IMG/VR virus record: IMGVR_UViG_3300030102_002177
Span: 1 to 36,295 of that record
DNA: 36,295 nt
From: a virus
Reading direction: 5' to 3' (one strand)
The notes beneath the pieces are model-generated. The model saw only the letters and a program-made list of their open reading frames with translations, had not been told where the DNA came from and searched no databases. Below are positions 5,053 to 13,074 of this stretch, piece by piece; the stretch's first letter is position 1; each line of letters begins with the position of its first letter. Made by a program: the position numbers and the translations under genes.

Positions 5053-6569
5053 CTAAATATTTCTGAGAATTCTAAATTACTTTGACTAGCAACAAGATGC
5101 AAGGACTCTTTAGCTCTGGTCGCTCCAACATAAAATACTCTTCTCTCGTCATCAGGGTTTTTCAAATAACCCTCTTCAACTCTTTTGGTAAGGTCAGTTA
5201 GTAACATTACATTGTCAGCTTCACCACCCTTAGCACCATGAATTGTAGAAACTTTTATTCTTGGTTTTAAATGTATCTCTTCATTATTTCTTATCAAAGA
5301 TAAAATATAAACTTTCATTGTTTCTGATACTTGCGTTAAGGCATAGTGCCATGGCGTTTGTTGTTCAATCTTTAGTCCATGTTCCATGGCCAGGTCTAAG
5401 ATGTTAAACATTTTCTTTTCATCAACACCGGTCAAACCTTTGTGACCTCTAGCCACGTCTTTATCTAATTTAAGATAAGAATATAAATTTTTTACCTGAT
5501 TGAAGTTTACCTTATCACCTTTCTGTAATTCTTCCCAAGTGTGAATAGCTTGAACCAACTTCTGAGAAACAGAAGGATTGTCAAACTTATCATAGTAAAC
5601 TCCCATTCCCCGCAACTCGTCTACGAGCTGCTCAGCTATATAATTAGTTCTACCCAACAAGAGCCATGATCCGTGTTTCAAGTTTACTGAATCAAAACGA
5701 TGAATATGTTTCTCCAGGAATCCTGAAGCAAGCTTCGGTTTATAATCTTTTGAGACCCTGTTTTCTATTCTATTTACTAATTTATTTGCTACACCATGCA
5801 CTGCAATAGGCACACGATATGACTGATTTAATATTTCTCTTTTGCCTGGTAAATTAATCAAGAACTCTGGCTGAGCTCCAGACCACTTGAAAATAGCCTG
5901 GTCATCATCTCCGGCAATGTAGACTCTATCAACCTGAGCCTGCATATTCTTTACCATTTCCCATTGTATAAAAGAAAGATCCTGAGCTTCATCAACAATC
6001 AACACGTCCAAAACAGGATCTGGTTTTTGCTTGTTATATTCAATAATCATGTCAGTATAATCAAATAAATTCCTCTCGGTTTTATATTCTCTCAAAGCCC
6101 GGTCAACGTAATCTAATTTTAACCAACCACCGGGCACGTGTCCAAACTCATGAAAAATTTTATTGAGAGGCTCATTCTTTACCTTAGCAAGATTTATCAA
6201 CTGCATATAAATATCCTCAGCCACAAACGCACCAAAAGTATTAATTGTAGAGTCAGGGTTAGTTAATCTAACTTGCAAGATATTTTCTAAATCTTTGTAG
6301 TGTTCATCTTTCATCACATTAGTTTTATCTAACTTCAATGATCGATAAGCTAAGCTGTGTAATGTTCTAAAATTAGAGAATTGTTTTCTTTCAATATTAA
6401 ACTTTGAACATGCTCGTGTAACAGCTTCTTGCGAAGCCTTACGAGTAAATGCAAAGTAACCAATACGATCGGGTGGTGTTCCACGTTCCAATTCCTCTTC
6501 GACAATACGAAGAAGCTTGGTAGTCTTTCCTGTACCTGGTGGTCCAAATATAATTGTTGTGTTGTCCAT
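5049..6569 (-). CDS. SF1A (UvrD/PcrA-like) DNA helicase, 506 aa
   Basis: An ATP-dependent 3'-5' helicase of superfamily 1, shorter than bacterial UvrD (about 720 aa). Walker A is GPPGTGKTT (9-17), Walker B VDEAQD (192-197) and motif III GDDDQAIFKW (220-229). Motif IV is around SYR (250-252), motif V STIHGAKGGE (441-450) and motif VI YVGATRA (480-486). The reduced inserts suggest small 1B and 2B domains. The start overlaps the primase stop (TAATG) and the stop overlaps the polymerase start (ATGA), so the three are co-translated. It probably replaces a DnaB/T7 gp4-type helicase at the phage fork. Confidence 0.95.
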   Translation of the reverse strand: MDNTTIIFGPPGTGKTTKLLRIVEEELERGTPPDRIGYFAFTRKASQEAVTRACSKFNIERKQFSNFRTLHSLAYRSLKLDKTNVMKDEHYKDLENILQVRLTNPDSTINTFGAFVAEDIYMQLINLAKVKNEPLNKIFHEFGHVPGGWLKLDYVDRALREYKTERNLFDYTDMIIEYNKQKPDPVLDVLIVDEAQDLSFIQWEMVKNMQAQVDRVYIAGDDDQAIFKWSGAQPEFLINLPGKREILNQSYRVPIAVHGVANKLVNRIENRVSKDYKPKLASGFLEKHIHRFDSVNLKHGSWLLLGRTNYIAEQLVDELRGMGVYYDKFDNPSVSQKLVQAIHTWEELQKGDKVNFNQVKNLYSYLKLDKDVARGHKGLTGVDEKKMFNILDLAMEHGLKIEQQTPWHYALTQVSETMKVYILSLIRNNEEIHLKPRIKVSTIHGAKGGEADNVMLLTDLTKRVEEGYLKNPDDERRVFYVGATRAKESLHLVASQSNLEFSEIFR

Positions 6570-8071
6570 TAAAACGGAATCTCTTCTTTCATACTTGGTA
6601 GTTCTAAATTAACTTCTTCTGAAGTCTGATCCGGCACATACCACATGTAAACAACTTTACCTCTAACTCTTTTCCTGGTGTCTCCTCCACCAAGTTGCTT
6701 GATCCGAGCCCCCATTTGAGTTGTTGTAAAGTCAGTAAATCTTTTCTTTTGCAAATATTCTTCCAACGAAGACATCTTAAAAAATATTTTACCTTCGTCA
6801 GTCCAAGCTTTACCAATTAAAATTTCTTCAATGTTCATTGCTTTACCTTGATCATTAATAAAGTTATCTAGATGTTGCTCAAAACGGCCTTCTTTTCTAA
6901 CTTCCTTTGGCATCTCAATAATCTCCACAGACTGCAGCAACTGTTGAATACGAGCAGTCCAGTCCCTGGTGTTCATAGGATTAGGTAAAATGTTTAAATT
7001 ATCCATACAAGCTTTTCTAAACTTAGCTTGATCAAATAACTGATCAGTAGTGAGCTCTAATCTTTGTCCGTCTACATTTAAAAACCAAACAGATTCATCT
7101 GATTGATACTTTGTTAAATCACCGAACTTATGTTCATAGTCAGGGCCAACACCAAACTGTCGTTGACGACAGAGGTTAGAATTACAGTGAGAACACATAG
7201 GTTGATCTTTACATTTGTATGCATATTCTTTTTTCTCATGCTGCTTAATAGTCTTATTTACTTGAGCAATTGATAAAGAGGGGTCCATGTACTTATGATT
7301 GAACTCAGAAATTTTATCTTGCCAGTGATCAGGGTAAGCTTTTTTAGCATAGACCGCATATTGATATAAAGCATTATCCCGAGTTCCCTCAGGAAAACCC
7401 TCAGCCATTAAAGTTTCCAAACAAGGAGGTCCATCCTTTAGTTCACGAGACTCATCAGCAACACTAATCTCTTTTAATTCTTTTGGTGTTAAAACTAAGT
7501 CATCATATTTTTTATAAAACTCTTCTAAGGTTAAAGACTGACCGTCATCATCCATTGCATAACGCATACTCTCATCACCACCGTGATATGGCAGATTTAA
7601 AAAATTACCTGTGTCGCCTCTATCGGCTTTGATTTCAGTTTGTTTAGGAAAAATCTCACAATCAGCATAGCCCAGGTAAGCTGCAATCTCATATAATTTA
7701 TTTCTCATTATAACTGCTGGTACAGATTGCTTTGTAAATAAAAATAGATGTGCCCCGCCACTCTTCGAACGGCAGACACTCATAGGAACTTTTTTAACTT
7801 TTAATTTTTTAATAATAGCTTTGAAGTCAAGCGGATACTTATCAATATCACAACAACCCCAATAACAATTGGAGTCATCCATGATAGGCACAACACCCAA
7901 AGCAGGGTCTTTGCCTAGTAAATGGTCTTGATAATATTCTTCTAATAAAGGTTCTTTTTTTATATATGCCTTACCAGAAAGCTTACCATTTTCTTTTGTT
8001 TCACCTTTATAGTAAACTCCGTAGGCTCTATCTAAACCTCTGAATATCTCTCTAAATTTCTTGTAGTCCAA
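6569..8071 (-). CDS. Archaeo-eukaryotic-type (AEP) primase, 500 aa
   Basis: The N-terminal domain carries the AEP signature: CCDID (Asp75, Asp77), SKSGGAHLF (His108) and CEIFPKQ (Glu139). It resembles the primase of TOTE/plasmid-type elements. A PriCT-like segment follows (EGFPEGTRDNALYQYAVYA, about 224-242). Next is a cysteine cluster (Cys287, 293, 296, 301) that may bind zinc or Fe-S. The C-terminal half is less recognisable, and the protein ends EEIPF, like the tip of an SSB tail. The start is TTG at 8071, supported by AGGGAG five bases upstream; the nearby ATG is out of frame. It lies directly after a terminator, so expression depends on readthrough or a local promoter. Confidence 0.88.
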   Translation of the reverse strand: MDYKKFREIFRGLDRAYGVYYKGETKENGKLSGKAYIKKEPLLEEYYQDHLLGKDPALGVVPIMDDSNCYWGCCDIDKYPLDFKAIIKKLKVKKVPMSVCRSKSGGAHLFLFTKQSVPAVIMRNKLYEIAAYLGYADCEIFPKQTEIKADRGDTGNFLNLPYHGGDESMRYAMDDDGQSLTLEEFYKKYDDLVLTPKELKEISVADESRELKDGPPCLETLMAEGFPEGTRDNALYQYAVYAKKAYPDHWQDKISEFNHKYMDPSLSIAQVNKTIKQHEKKEYAYKCKDQPMCSHCNSNLCRQRQFGVGPDYEHKFGDLTKYQSDESVWFLNVDGQRLELTTDQLFDQAKFRKACMDNLNILPNPMNTRDWTARIQQLLQSVEIIEMPKEVRKEGRFEQHLDNFINDQGKAMNIEEILIGKAWTDEGKIFFKMSSLEEYLQKKRFTDFTTTQMGARIKQLGGGDTRKRVRGKVVYMWYVPDQTSEEVNLELPSMKEEIPF

Positions 8072-8082
8072 AACATCTCCCT

Positions 8083-8109
8083 AAAAAAGTTAGGGGGCCG
8101 AAGCCCCCT
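8083..8109 (-). terminator. Rho-independent terminator between SSB and primase genes
   Basis: On the minus strand AGGGGGC-TTCG-GCCCCCT forms a perfect 7-bp stem with an extra-stable UUCG tetraloop, followed by AAC and six T. It lies immediately downstream of the SSB-like gene and 12 bases before the primase start codon, whose ribosome binding site directly follows the T-run. It would set high SSB and low primase/helicase/polymerase expression. Confidence 0.88.
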
Positions 8110-8114
8110 TAATA

Positions 8115-8948
8115 TTAAAATGGTATATCTTCACTAGAGTCTTGAGAAGCAGTCTCAGTCTCTTCGTAAGAAACATTTCTTTCGCCCTTACGACAACTTT
8201 CTTCAAAGTCTTTTGCCATTTGAAGAATCTCAGCACTGTTAGGTAGCTCAGTGATGACTGCATCTTTAGTAGGACCATTCCATCCATACCAAGTTCCTTT
8301 GTCATTAGACTCTTTCATTGTTCCCCATTTGTAAACGTTGGCGAACGAAGGAGCTGCAAACAAATTACCATTAGCACCTTTTAGGAACTGTCTCTTCATC
8401 ATAGTATTCCAACGCTTACTGTGCTTGAGCTGCGTTGATTTAAATGTGATAACTGCTGGCGAAGGTATGCCAGAGCTGTCCATTACTAAGACAAAGTGAT
8501 TGTGACAAGTGTCAACATAGTTACCACTATCTAGCCTATCTTTGTTTTGATCATCTCTTTTAGTTTTTAAAAGAATGTCAGAACTTGCGTCATAGACATT
8601 GACAGGAGCTGAACTACCTTGACCACGATCAGTCCACTCTACGTATTGCAACTGAAAGTAACAAGGAATAACTTTGATACCTTCATCTGCTTTAAACAGG
8701 TCTTGAGTTACAGTGTTGTAAATCATTCCTGCCTTCGCACCTTCAATCTCTTCTAGTTCCGGTGATAACTGCATCAAGATTTTAATTCTTGGTGTAGCCA
8801 TAGTATCAGTTGATACATTCTGTAGACCTCTACCAGAGAGACTTTCTAGGCTTTCCAATGTAACTGCTGCTACACTGTTTTCTTTTTTAGCCTGCACTTG
8901 TTTTCCGGCAGACATCTTTTTTTTGTTTACGGTTTTACGCTTACGCAT
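8115..8948 (-). CDS. SSB-like single-stranded DNA-binding protein, 277 aa
   Basis: The protein has a Lys/Arg-rich N-terminus (KRKTVNKKKMSAGKQ), a beta-rich core with aromatic residues (CYFQLQYVEWTDRGQ and TWYGWNGPT), and a disordered acidic tail ending SSEDIPF, the hallmark of SSB C-terminal tips that recruit partner proteins. The core is not a standard OB-fold by eye but matches marine phage proteins found in the replication module, including the LQNVSTDTMATPRIKILMQL segment. AAGGAGATAGTT precedes the ATG. It is the last gene before a strong terminator. The SSB role is inferred from tail and context. Confidence 0.72.
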   Translation of the reverse strand: MRKRKTVNKKKMSAGKQVQAKKENSVAAVTLESLESLSGRGLQNVSTDTMATPRIKILMQLSPELEEIEGAKAGMIYNTVTQDLFKADEGIKVIPCYFQLQYVEWTDRGQGSSAPVNVYDASSDILLKTKRDDQNKDRLDSGNYVDTCHNHFVLVMDSSGIPSPAVITFKSTQLKHSKRWNTMMKRQFLKGANGNLFAAPSFANVYKWGTMKESNDKGTWYGWNGPTKDAVITELPNSAEILQMAKDFEESCRKGERNVSYEETETASQDSSEDIPF

Positions 8949-8950
8949 AA

Positions 8951-9517
8951 CTATCTCCTTATTTTTATTTCGTTCAAAACATGAACCCCGAAAAGATCTA
9001 AAGGTATTTCGTGCGGGTTGCCTTTATCTAGCTGCTCTTTAAAGAAAGCTTTAAGAGTGCTTGGATGTATTGAGGCATTATCTACCGGCTGTAATCCTTG
9101 CTCTTCGATTGCATGAATGAACTGTTCTGCTTGAGAGTCTTCGCCTTTAGCGAAGCTTGCTTTTACCTCACGTTTGATTAAGTCACCAAATCCTTTTTCA
9201 CGTAGTATATCAAAGGCAGACTCTTGTACGTCCTTCTTGATATGTGCTACGACCTTTTCAGATGCAGTTACTTTTGATCCATTCGCAAGGGTTAGTGATG
9301 TTAGATTCTTTGACCTAAGCAAATCGGCTGTCTCATCATACAACTTCTGAAGTTTTGAACCGAGCTCTTTTCGATGAGCTTCAAGATTCTCCATCTCAGC
9401 CATAGTTGATTCGATTTCTTGACACTTCGATCCCAATGAGGACAAAGATCCGTCATCTAACTTACTAAGATCTTTAGATGATTGTTCCAAAGAACTTAGC
9501 ACTGATGCGTTGTTCAT
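8951..9517 (-). CDS. Conserved phage replication-module protein, 188 aa
   Basis: This is a family seen near SSB genes of many phages, function unknown. The N-terminal half is a coiled coil (IESTMAEMENLEAHRKELGS, then KLYDETADLLRS). A middle beta segment (LTLANGSKVTASEKVVAHI) leads to a conserved tail with REKGFGDLIKREVKASFAKG, SIHPSTLKAFFKEQLDKG and DLFGVHVLNEIKIRR. It is soluble, with no catalytic motif. Its ATG overlaps the upstream stop (TAATG) behind AGGAGA, and the SSB gene starts 3 nt after its stop. It may be an accessory factor for SSB or recombination. Confidence 0.85.
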   Translation of the reverse strand: MNNASVLSSLEQSSKDLSKLDDGSLSSLGSKCQEIESTMAEMENLEAHRKELGSKLQKLYDETADLLRSKNLTSLTLANGSKVTASEKVVAHIKKDVQESAFDILREKGFGDLIKREVKASFAKGEDSQAEQFIHAIEEQGLQPVDNASIHPSTLKAFFKEQLDKGNPHEIPLDLFGVHVLNEIKIRR

Positions 9518-9834
9518 TACGTTCTCCTATGTAAATCTACTTCAATAGGATAATACTTTTGATGTTTTTTATCCCACTTCAGTAGATTAAATTTACCTCT
9601 ATTCATTTCTGCACAATGAGCACACACAATGCCAATAAGAGAAGGATCACCAAGACATAAAATGTAATCATCGTCAGTATATTCTTTAATTACTTTTTTT
9701 ATCTTAGATACTGCAGGACCAGGTGATAAAACAACCTGATACCCTGGAGGCATGACTGGAACTAATTTACCATACTTATCAGCAGATAAAATGTCCCTAC
9801 CTGGCATTTCTTGTACAACATAAACTGTGCTCAT
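9517..9834 (-). CDS. Hypothetical protein, 105 aa, first gene of replication operon
   Basis: The family is not named. The start is placed at 9834 (MSTVYVVQEMPGRD) because AGAAAGAAGGAAATA lies just upstream and the promoter at 9856-9885 would not transcribe the longer N-terminus. The sequence has YVVQEMPGRDI, PPGYQVVLSPGPAVS, DDYILCLGDPSLIGIVCAHC and a Lys-rich KWDKKHQKYYPIEVD end. Similar small proteins precede replication genes in other marine phages. It is alpha/beta and soluble, with Cys residues in LCLGDPS and VCAHC. Confidence 0.8.
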   Translation of the reverse strand: MSTVYVVQEMPGRDILSADKYGKLVPVMPPGYQVVLSPGPAVSKIKKVIKEYTDDDYILCLGDPSLIGIVCAHCAEMNRGKFNLLKWDKKHQKYYPIEVDLHRRT

Positions 9835-9855
9835 TATTTCCTTCTTTCTTGACGT

Positions 9856-9885
9856 ATTATATAATAGTTGCAATCTAAATTTCAA
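9856..9885 (-). promoter_or_regulatory. Sigma70-type promoter for replication operon
   Basis: On the minus strand TTGAAA (9880-9885), an 18-bp spacer and TATAAT (9856-9861). The -10 lies in TATTATATAATA, the same 12-bp perfect palindrome as at the 2439 promoter, and the spacer length is the same. Transcription would start near 9849, with a short leader before the 105-aa gene at 9834. Confidence 0.68.
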
Positions 9886-9895
9886 GCACTATATT
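9868..9895 (+). promoter_or_regulatory. Possible rightward promoter for SNF2 island
   Basis: TTGCAA (9868-9873), a 16-bp spacer and TATATT (9890-9895) on the plus strand overlap face-to-face with the leftward promoter. The start would lie around 9902, giving a leader under 10 nt before the ATG at 9911. This is the only candidate in the short divergent gap. Confidence 0.4.
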
Positions 9896-9910
9896 TATTT
9901 GCAGAAAGAA

Positions 9911-11353
9911 ATGAATAAACTACAGGACTATCCGTTTAAAACTGAGCCTTTTGCTCATCAGCTAGCTGCGTTAGGCGCAGCTTTAGAAAAAGATAATTTT
10001 GCCTGGTTTATGGAAATGGGTACAGGAAAGACTCTTGTTGCTATCTATAATGCTAGTTATTTATATGATAATGGACACATTGAAAGTTTGGTAGTAATTG
10101 CTCCTAAGACAGTTTACAAAAACTGGATAAGAGAATTGAACAATCATTTACCGGAACATATTGTGCCTGATATTTTTGTCTGGGGGTCAGATAACAAAGC
10201 AGAAGAAAGAAAAAAACTAGAAAAAGTATTCTTACCCAATGATAACTTTAAAATATTTCTTATGAACGTTGAGGCGTTCAGCACTAAGAAAGGTGTTGAT
10301 TTTGCTAAGAAGTTTTTCTTATCACATAAAGCCATGGTTGCAATTGATGAAAGCACGACAATCAAAAATCCAACAGCAGCTCGGACAAAAAGTATTTTAA
10401 AATTATCCCCGCTAATCAAATACAAAAGAATCATGACGGGTTCACCAGTCACCAGGTCTCCAATAGATCTGTATTCTCAGTGTGCTTTTCTTGATGAAGA
10501 TTTATTAGGCTTCAGTTCATTCTGGGCATTTAAAAATAGATACTGTGTCATGGTAAGAAGAAACGTTCCAACTCATCAGTTCAACATGATTGTGAGATAT
10601 CAAAGATTAGACGAACTTTCAGAAAAGATTGATCACTTTTCTTACAGAGTGCTTAAAGATGATTGTCTTGATTTACCGGAAAAAATATATCAGGTACGTA
10701 ATGTATCTATGACTCCGAAACAAATGGAGATGTATGTATCTATGAAGAGAATGGCCATAGCGTCATTAGAGGGAGAAAGGTTGACAGCCCTATCAGCGCT
10801 AACCCAAATACTAAGGCTACATCAGATAGTGTGCGGGCACGTAAAATTAGATAACGGAGAAGTAAAGCCAGTAGAAAATAACAGGATAAAAGAATTGTTA
10901 AATATATTGAATGAGACATCAGGCAAAGTTTTAATCTGGGCAAACTATAGACACGACATTGAAAACATTGCAAGAGAAATATCCAAGATCCATGGTTCAC
11001 AATCCGTGGCTACTTTTTATGGTGACACGCCAAACGAAGAGCGACAACAAATTATTGATGACTTTCAGAATGGCGAAGACCTTCGTTATTTTGTAGGTAA
11101 TCCAAAAACAGGTGGTTATGGTTTAACTTTAACCAAAAGCCACACTGTGATATACTACAGTAACTCTTATGACTTAGAAGTCCGACTACAATCGGAGGAT
11201 AGAGTGCACCGCATAGGACAAACATCAAAGGTCACTTATGTTGACCTAGTAACTGAAGGCACTGTAGACGAAAAGATTGTACAAAGTTTAAGGAATAAGA
11301 TTAACATAGCGACACAAGTCATGGGAGAGGAGCTAAAAGAATGGCTGATTTAA
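9911..11353 (+). CDS. SNF2-family (SF2) DNA helicase/translocase, 480 aa
   Basis: Two RecA-like domains of the SNF2 group. Motif I is EMGTGKT (35-41); motif II reads DEST (145-148) instead of DEAH; motif III is TGSP (175-178). In the C-terminal lobe GGYGLTLTKS and the motif VI core EDRVHRIGQ (about 429-437) are typical of SNF2 enzymes. No HNH or other nuclease domain is fused. The start is placed at MNKLQDYPF rather than at the longer upstream frame, which would run through both promoters. It is the first of four plus-strand genes and overlaps the PP-loop gene by 13 nt. Role unknown: remodelling of host or phage DNA-protein complexes, or part of a DNA modification system. Confidence 0.93.
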   Translation: MNKLQDYPFKTEPFAHQLAALGAALEKDNFAWFMEMGTGKTLVAIYNASYLYDNGHIESLVVIAPKTVYKNWIRELNNHLPEHIVPDIFVWGSDNKAEERKKLEKVFLPNDNFKIFLMNVEAFSTKKGVDFAKKFFLSHKAMVAIDESTTIKNPTAARTKSILKLSPLIKYKRIMTGSPVTRSPIDLYSQCAFLDEDLLGFSSFWAFKNRYCVMVRRNVPTHQFNMIVRYQRLDELSEKIDHFSYRVLKDDCLDLPEKIYQVRNVSMTPKQMEMYVSMKRMAIASLEGERLTALSALTQILRLHQIVCGHVKLDNGEVKPVENNRIKELLNILNETSGKVLIWANYRHDIENIAREISKIHGSQSVATFYGDTPNEERQQIIDDFQNGEDLRYFVGNPKTGGYGLTLTKSHTVIYYSNSYDLEVRLQSEDRVHRIGQTSKVTYVDLVTEGTVDEKIVQSLRNKINIATQVMGEELKEWLI

Positions 11354-12186
11354 AAGTATTATCATTGGGAGCGGGAGTGCAATCAAGCACTTTGGCATTT
11401 ATGTATGAGTATGGTGAGATAGGTCCCATGCCTGATTTTGCTGTGTTTGCTGACACCATGGCAGAACCAAAAGAAGTTTATGATTGGTTTGATTGGATGA
11501 AAGGTAAGATTAAAAATTATCCTATTCATGTCATCAGCGCTGGTAATATTGAAACAGATTCACTTGAGGCTGCAGAAGGTTTACATACCTCTCGAACACC
11601 TCCTTTCTTTACAAAAGATCCAAACAAAAACAGCATGGGTATTCTAACCAGGCAATGTACCGGGCACTACAAGATTGAACCCATTCACAAGTTTATTAGA
11701 GAACATATGGGATATAAAAAAGGACAACGTGTAAAAAAAGGCACTGTTGTTGAAATGATTATGGGTATATCTCGTGATGAAACCTATCGTGTGAAAGAGG
11801 CTAGAAAGCCTTGGATTAAAAACGTTTATCCTTTGGTTGAAAGAAATATCACCAGAGCGATGTGTAAGAAGTGGTTTGAAGATCACGAAATGCCAAAGCC
11901 ACCAAGATCAGCTTGTACCTTTTGTCCTTACAAGACTTGGACAGAGTGGAAATACCTAAAAGATAACTCACCAGAAGAGTTTCAACACGTCATTGAGTTT
12001 GAGAAAAAGATTAACGGTGGATTCAAAGGAATGCGTGAGGGCTACACTGTTTTCGTAACCAAAGAAGGTAAGCCTTTAGGTGAGATCGATATCGATGAGA
12101 AAGCAAAAGACAGTGGTCAGATGTCCATGTTCGACGAATTAGGTGGCGTTACAGTCAATGATTGCGAAGGCATGTGCGGTGTATGA
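11341..12186 (+). CDS. PAPS-reductase/DndC-like PP-loop protein, 281 aa
   Basis: An adenine-nucleotide alpha-hydrolase of the PAPS reductase group. The PP-loop is SLGAGVQSS (8-16), followed by DTMAEPKEVYDWF, RQCTGHYKIEPI and GISRDETYRVK. Cysteines 106, 175, 192 and 195 (the last two as CTFC) have the spacing expected of an Fe-S cluster in DndC/TtcA-type sulfur enzymes. Two more lie at the end (DCEGMC). Such enzymes activate substrates by adenylation and often handle sulfur. GAGAGGAGCTAAAAGA precedes the ATG inside the SNF2 gene. Linkage to SNF2 suggests nucleic acid modification rather than sulfate assimilation; the substrate cannot be read from sequence. Confidence 0.9.
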   Translation: MADLKVLSLGAGVQSSTLAFMYEYGEIGPMPDFAVFADTMAEPKEVYDWFDWMKGKIKNYPIHVISAGNIETDSLEAAEGLHTSRTPPFFTKDPNKNSMGILTRQCTGHYKIEPIHKFIREHMGYKKGQRVKKGTVVEMIMGISRDETYRVKEARKPWIKNVYPLVERNITRAMCKKWFEDHEMPKPPRSACTFCPYKTWTEWKYLKDNSPEEFQHVIEFEKKINGGFKGMREGYTVFVTKEGKPLGEIDIDEKAKDSGQMSMFDELGGVTVNDCEGMCGV

Positions 12187-12416
12187 GTAGAATCGTATAC
12201 CAAGATGGCAAACTATTTTTAAGTTTAACAAGAGAAGAAGCTGAACGAGCTATGGATAATATTGGTATGCCAATTGAATTGGACATAGGTCAGTTAAAAG
12301 TATTTCAAGAAGACATTCACAAAGCTGCCATGCAACACTGGTCCAAGGTCGAAGTTTACAAAGCTGTAGAAGAACATCAGCTATCCTATAATCGCAAATC
12401 TAAAAAGAAAAAATAA
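12183..12416 (+). CDS. Small hypothetical protein, 77 aa
   Basis: The family is not recognised. The start is taken at 12183 because the ATG overlaps the PP-loop gene stop as ATGA. The sequence runs from a beta-like start (MSRIVYQDGKLFLSL) through helices (TREEAERAMDNIGM, then FQEDIHKAAMQHWSKVEVYK) to a Lys-rich tail (NRKSKKKK). The basic tail suggests nucleic acid contact. It is the third gene of the plus-strand island. Confidence 0.75.
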   Translation: MSRIVYQDGKLFLSLTREEAERAMDNIGMPIELDIGQLKVFQEDIHKAAMQHWSKVEVYKAVEEHQLSYNRKSKKKK

Positions 12417-12448
12417 ATGTATATTCTCCACGACAAAGGAGAATTACA

Positions 12449-12628
12449 ATGTACAACTTAACTAATAAAGCAAAACAACACTTCTTAAATTTCTTTAAGA
12501 GTGATGATGATAAAGAACAAGAATTAATAGACTTTTTAAAAGCAGAGTATAAGAAAGACTGGAAAGCAGCATACGCTTGGTATTTAGAAGAAGGTACACT
12601 GCCAAACTACGTTAGAAGAACTCTCTAG
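12449..12628 (+). CDS. Small hypothetical protein, 59 aa
   Basis: A strong ribosome binding site (AAAGGAGAATTACA) precedes the ATG. The peptide starts MYNLTNKAKQHFLNFF and is charged, Lys/Glu-rich and helical, with EYKKDWKAAYAWYLEEG and a LPNYVRRTL end. It closes the plus-strand island: its TAG overlaps the stop of the lysozyme gene on the other strand within CTAG (12625-12628), with no terminator between. No known family is recognised. Confidence 0.7.
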   Translation: MYNLTNKAKQHFLNFFKSDDDKEQELIDFLKAEYKKDWKAAYAWYLEEGTLPNYVRRTL

Positions 12629-13074
12629 GTATTAGCTATAATCTCAGCAAGGTGCTCACAGCGCTTCGGTGTCTGTGAATGCCACCTAGAGTCTTTCATC
12701 TCAGCCGCTGCTGTCTTCCAATCCTTGACTCTCATTGCTTTCCACATCTTCTTAAAGTTGCGAACACCTTGAGTTCCCAATTGAAACACCATCTCTAAAA
12801 TAACTTCACCAACATGCTGAGGTAAATCGTGACCGATACACTCACTAATTAATAAATCAGCTCCTGCTGCCGCTCTGTTTAAATCCATTTCAAATATCTC
12901 AATGATTTCATCCATCGGTATCTCTACCCCTTCAGCAAATCTTTCTCTTTCATGAGCTTGTACGAGGTGGCCTATGCCCACAGTGGCTTTTCCTAAACTG
13001 TCCAAATACATAGATGTGCGCAGGCCTTCATGGTCCTGTACTCGTGCCTTCAATTCGTCTGTAATTTTTATCAT
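12625..13074 (-). CDS. T4-type lysozyme (GH24 endolysin), 149 aa
   Basis: A muramidase that cuts the peptidoglycan sugar backbone for lysis. The catalytic triad follows the T4 pattern E-8-D-5-T: Glu16 in HEGLR, Asp25 in YLDSLGK and Thr31 in TVGIGH. There is no signal peptide, so release probably needs a holin, which is not recognised here. The start is set at 13074 because the stop of the 30-aa ORF overlaps this ATG as ATGA and AGGAG lies adjacent; a TTG five codons earlier is less likely. It is the last gene of the late transcript. Confidence 0.93.
   Translation of the reverse strand: MIKITDELKARVQDHEGLRTSMYLDSLGKATVGIGHLVQAHERERFAEGVEIPMDEIIEIFEMDLNRAAAGADLLISECIGHDLPQHVGEVILEMVFQLGTQGVRNFKKMWKAMRVKDWKTAAAEMKDSRWHSQTPKRCEHLAEIIANT

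Noticed and set aside
9827-9910. Longer N-terminus of the SNF2 protein
   Set aside because: It would run through both divergent promoters and the start of the opposite gene; MNKLQDYPF at 9911 is the natural start.
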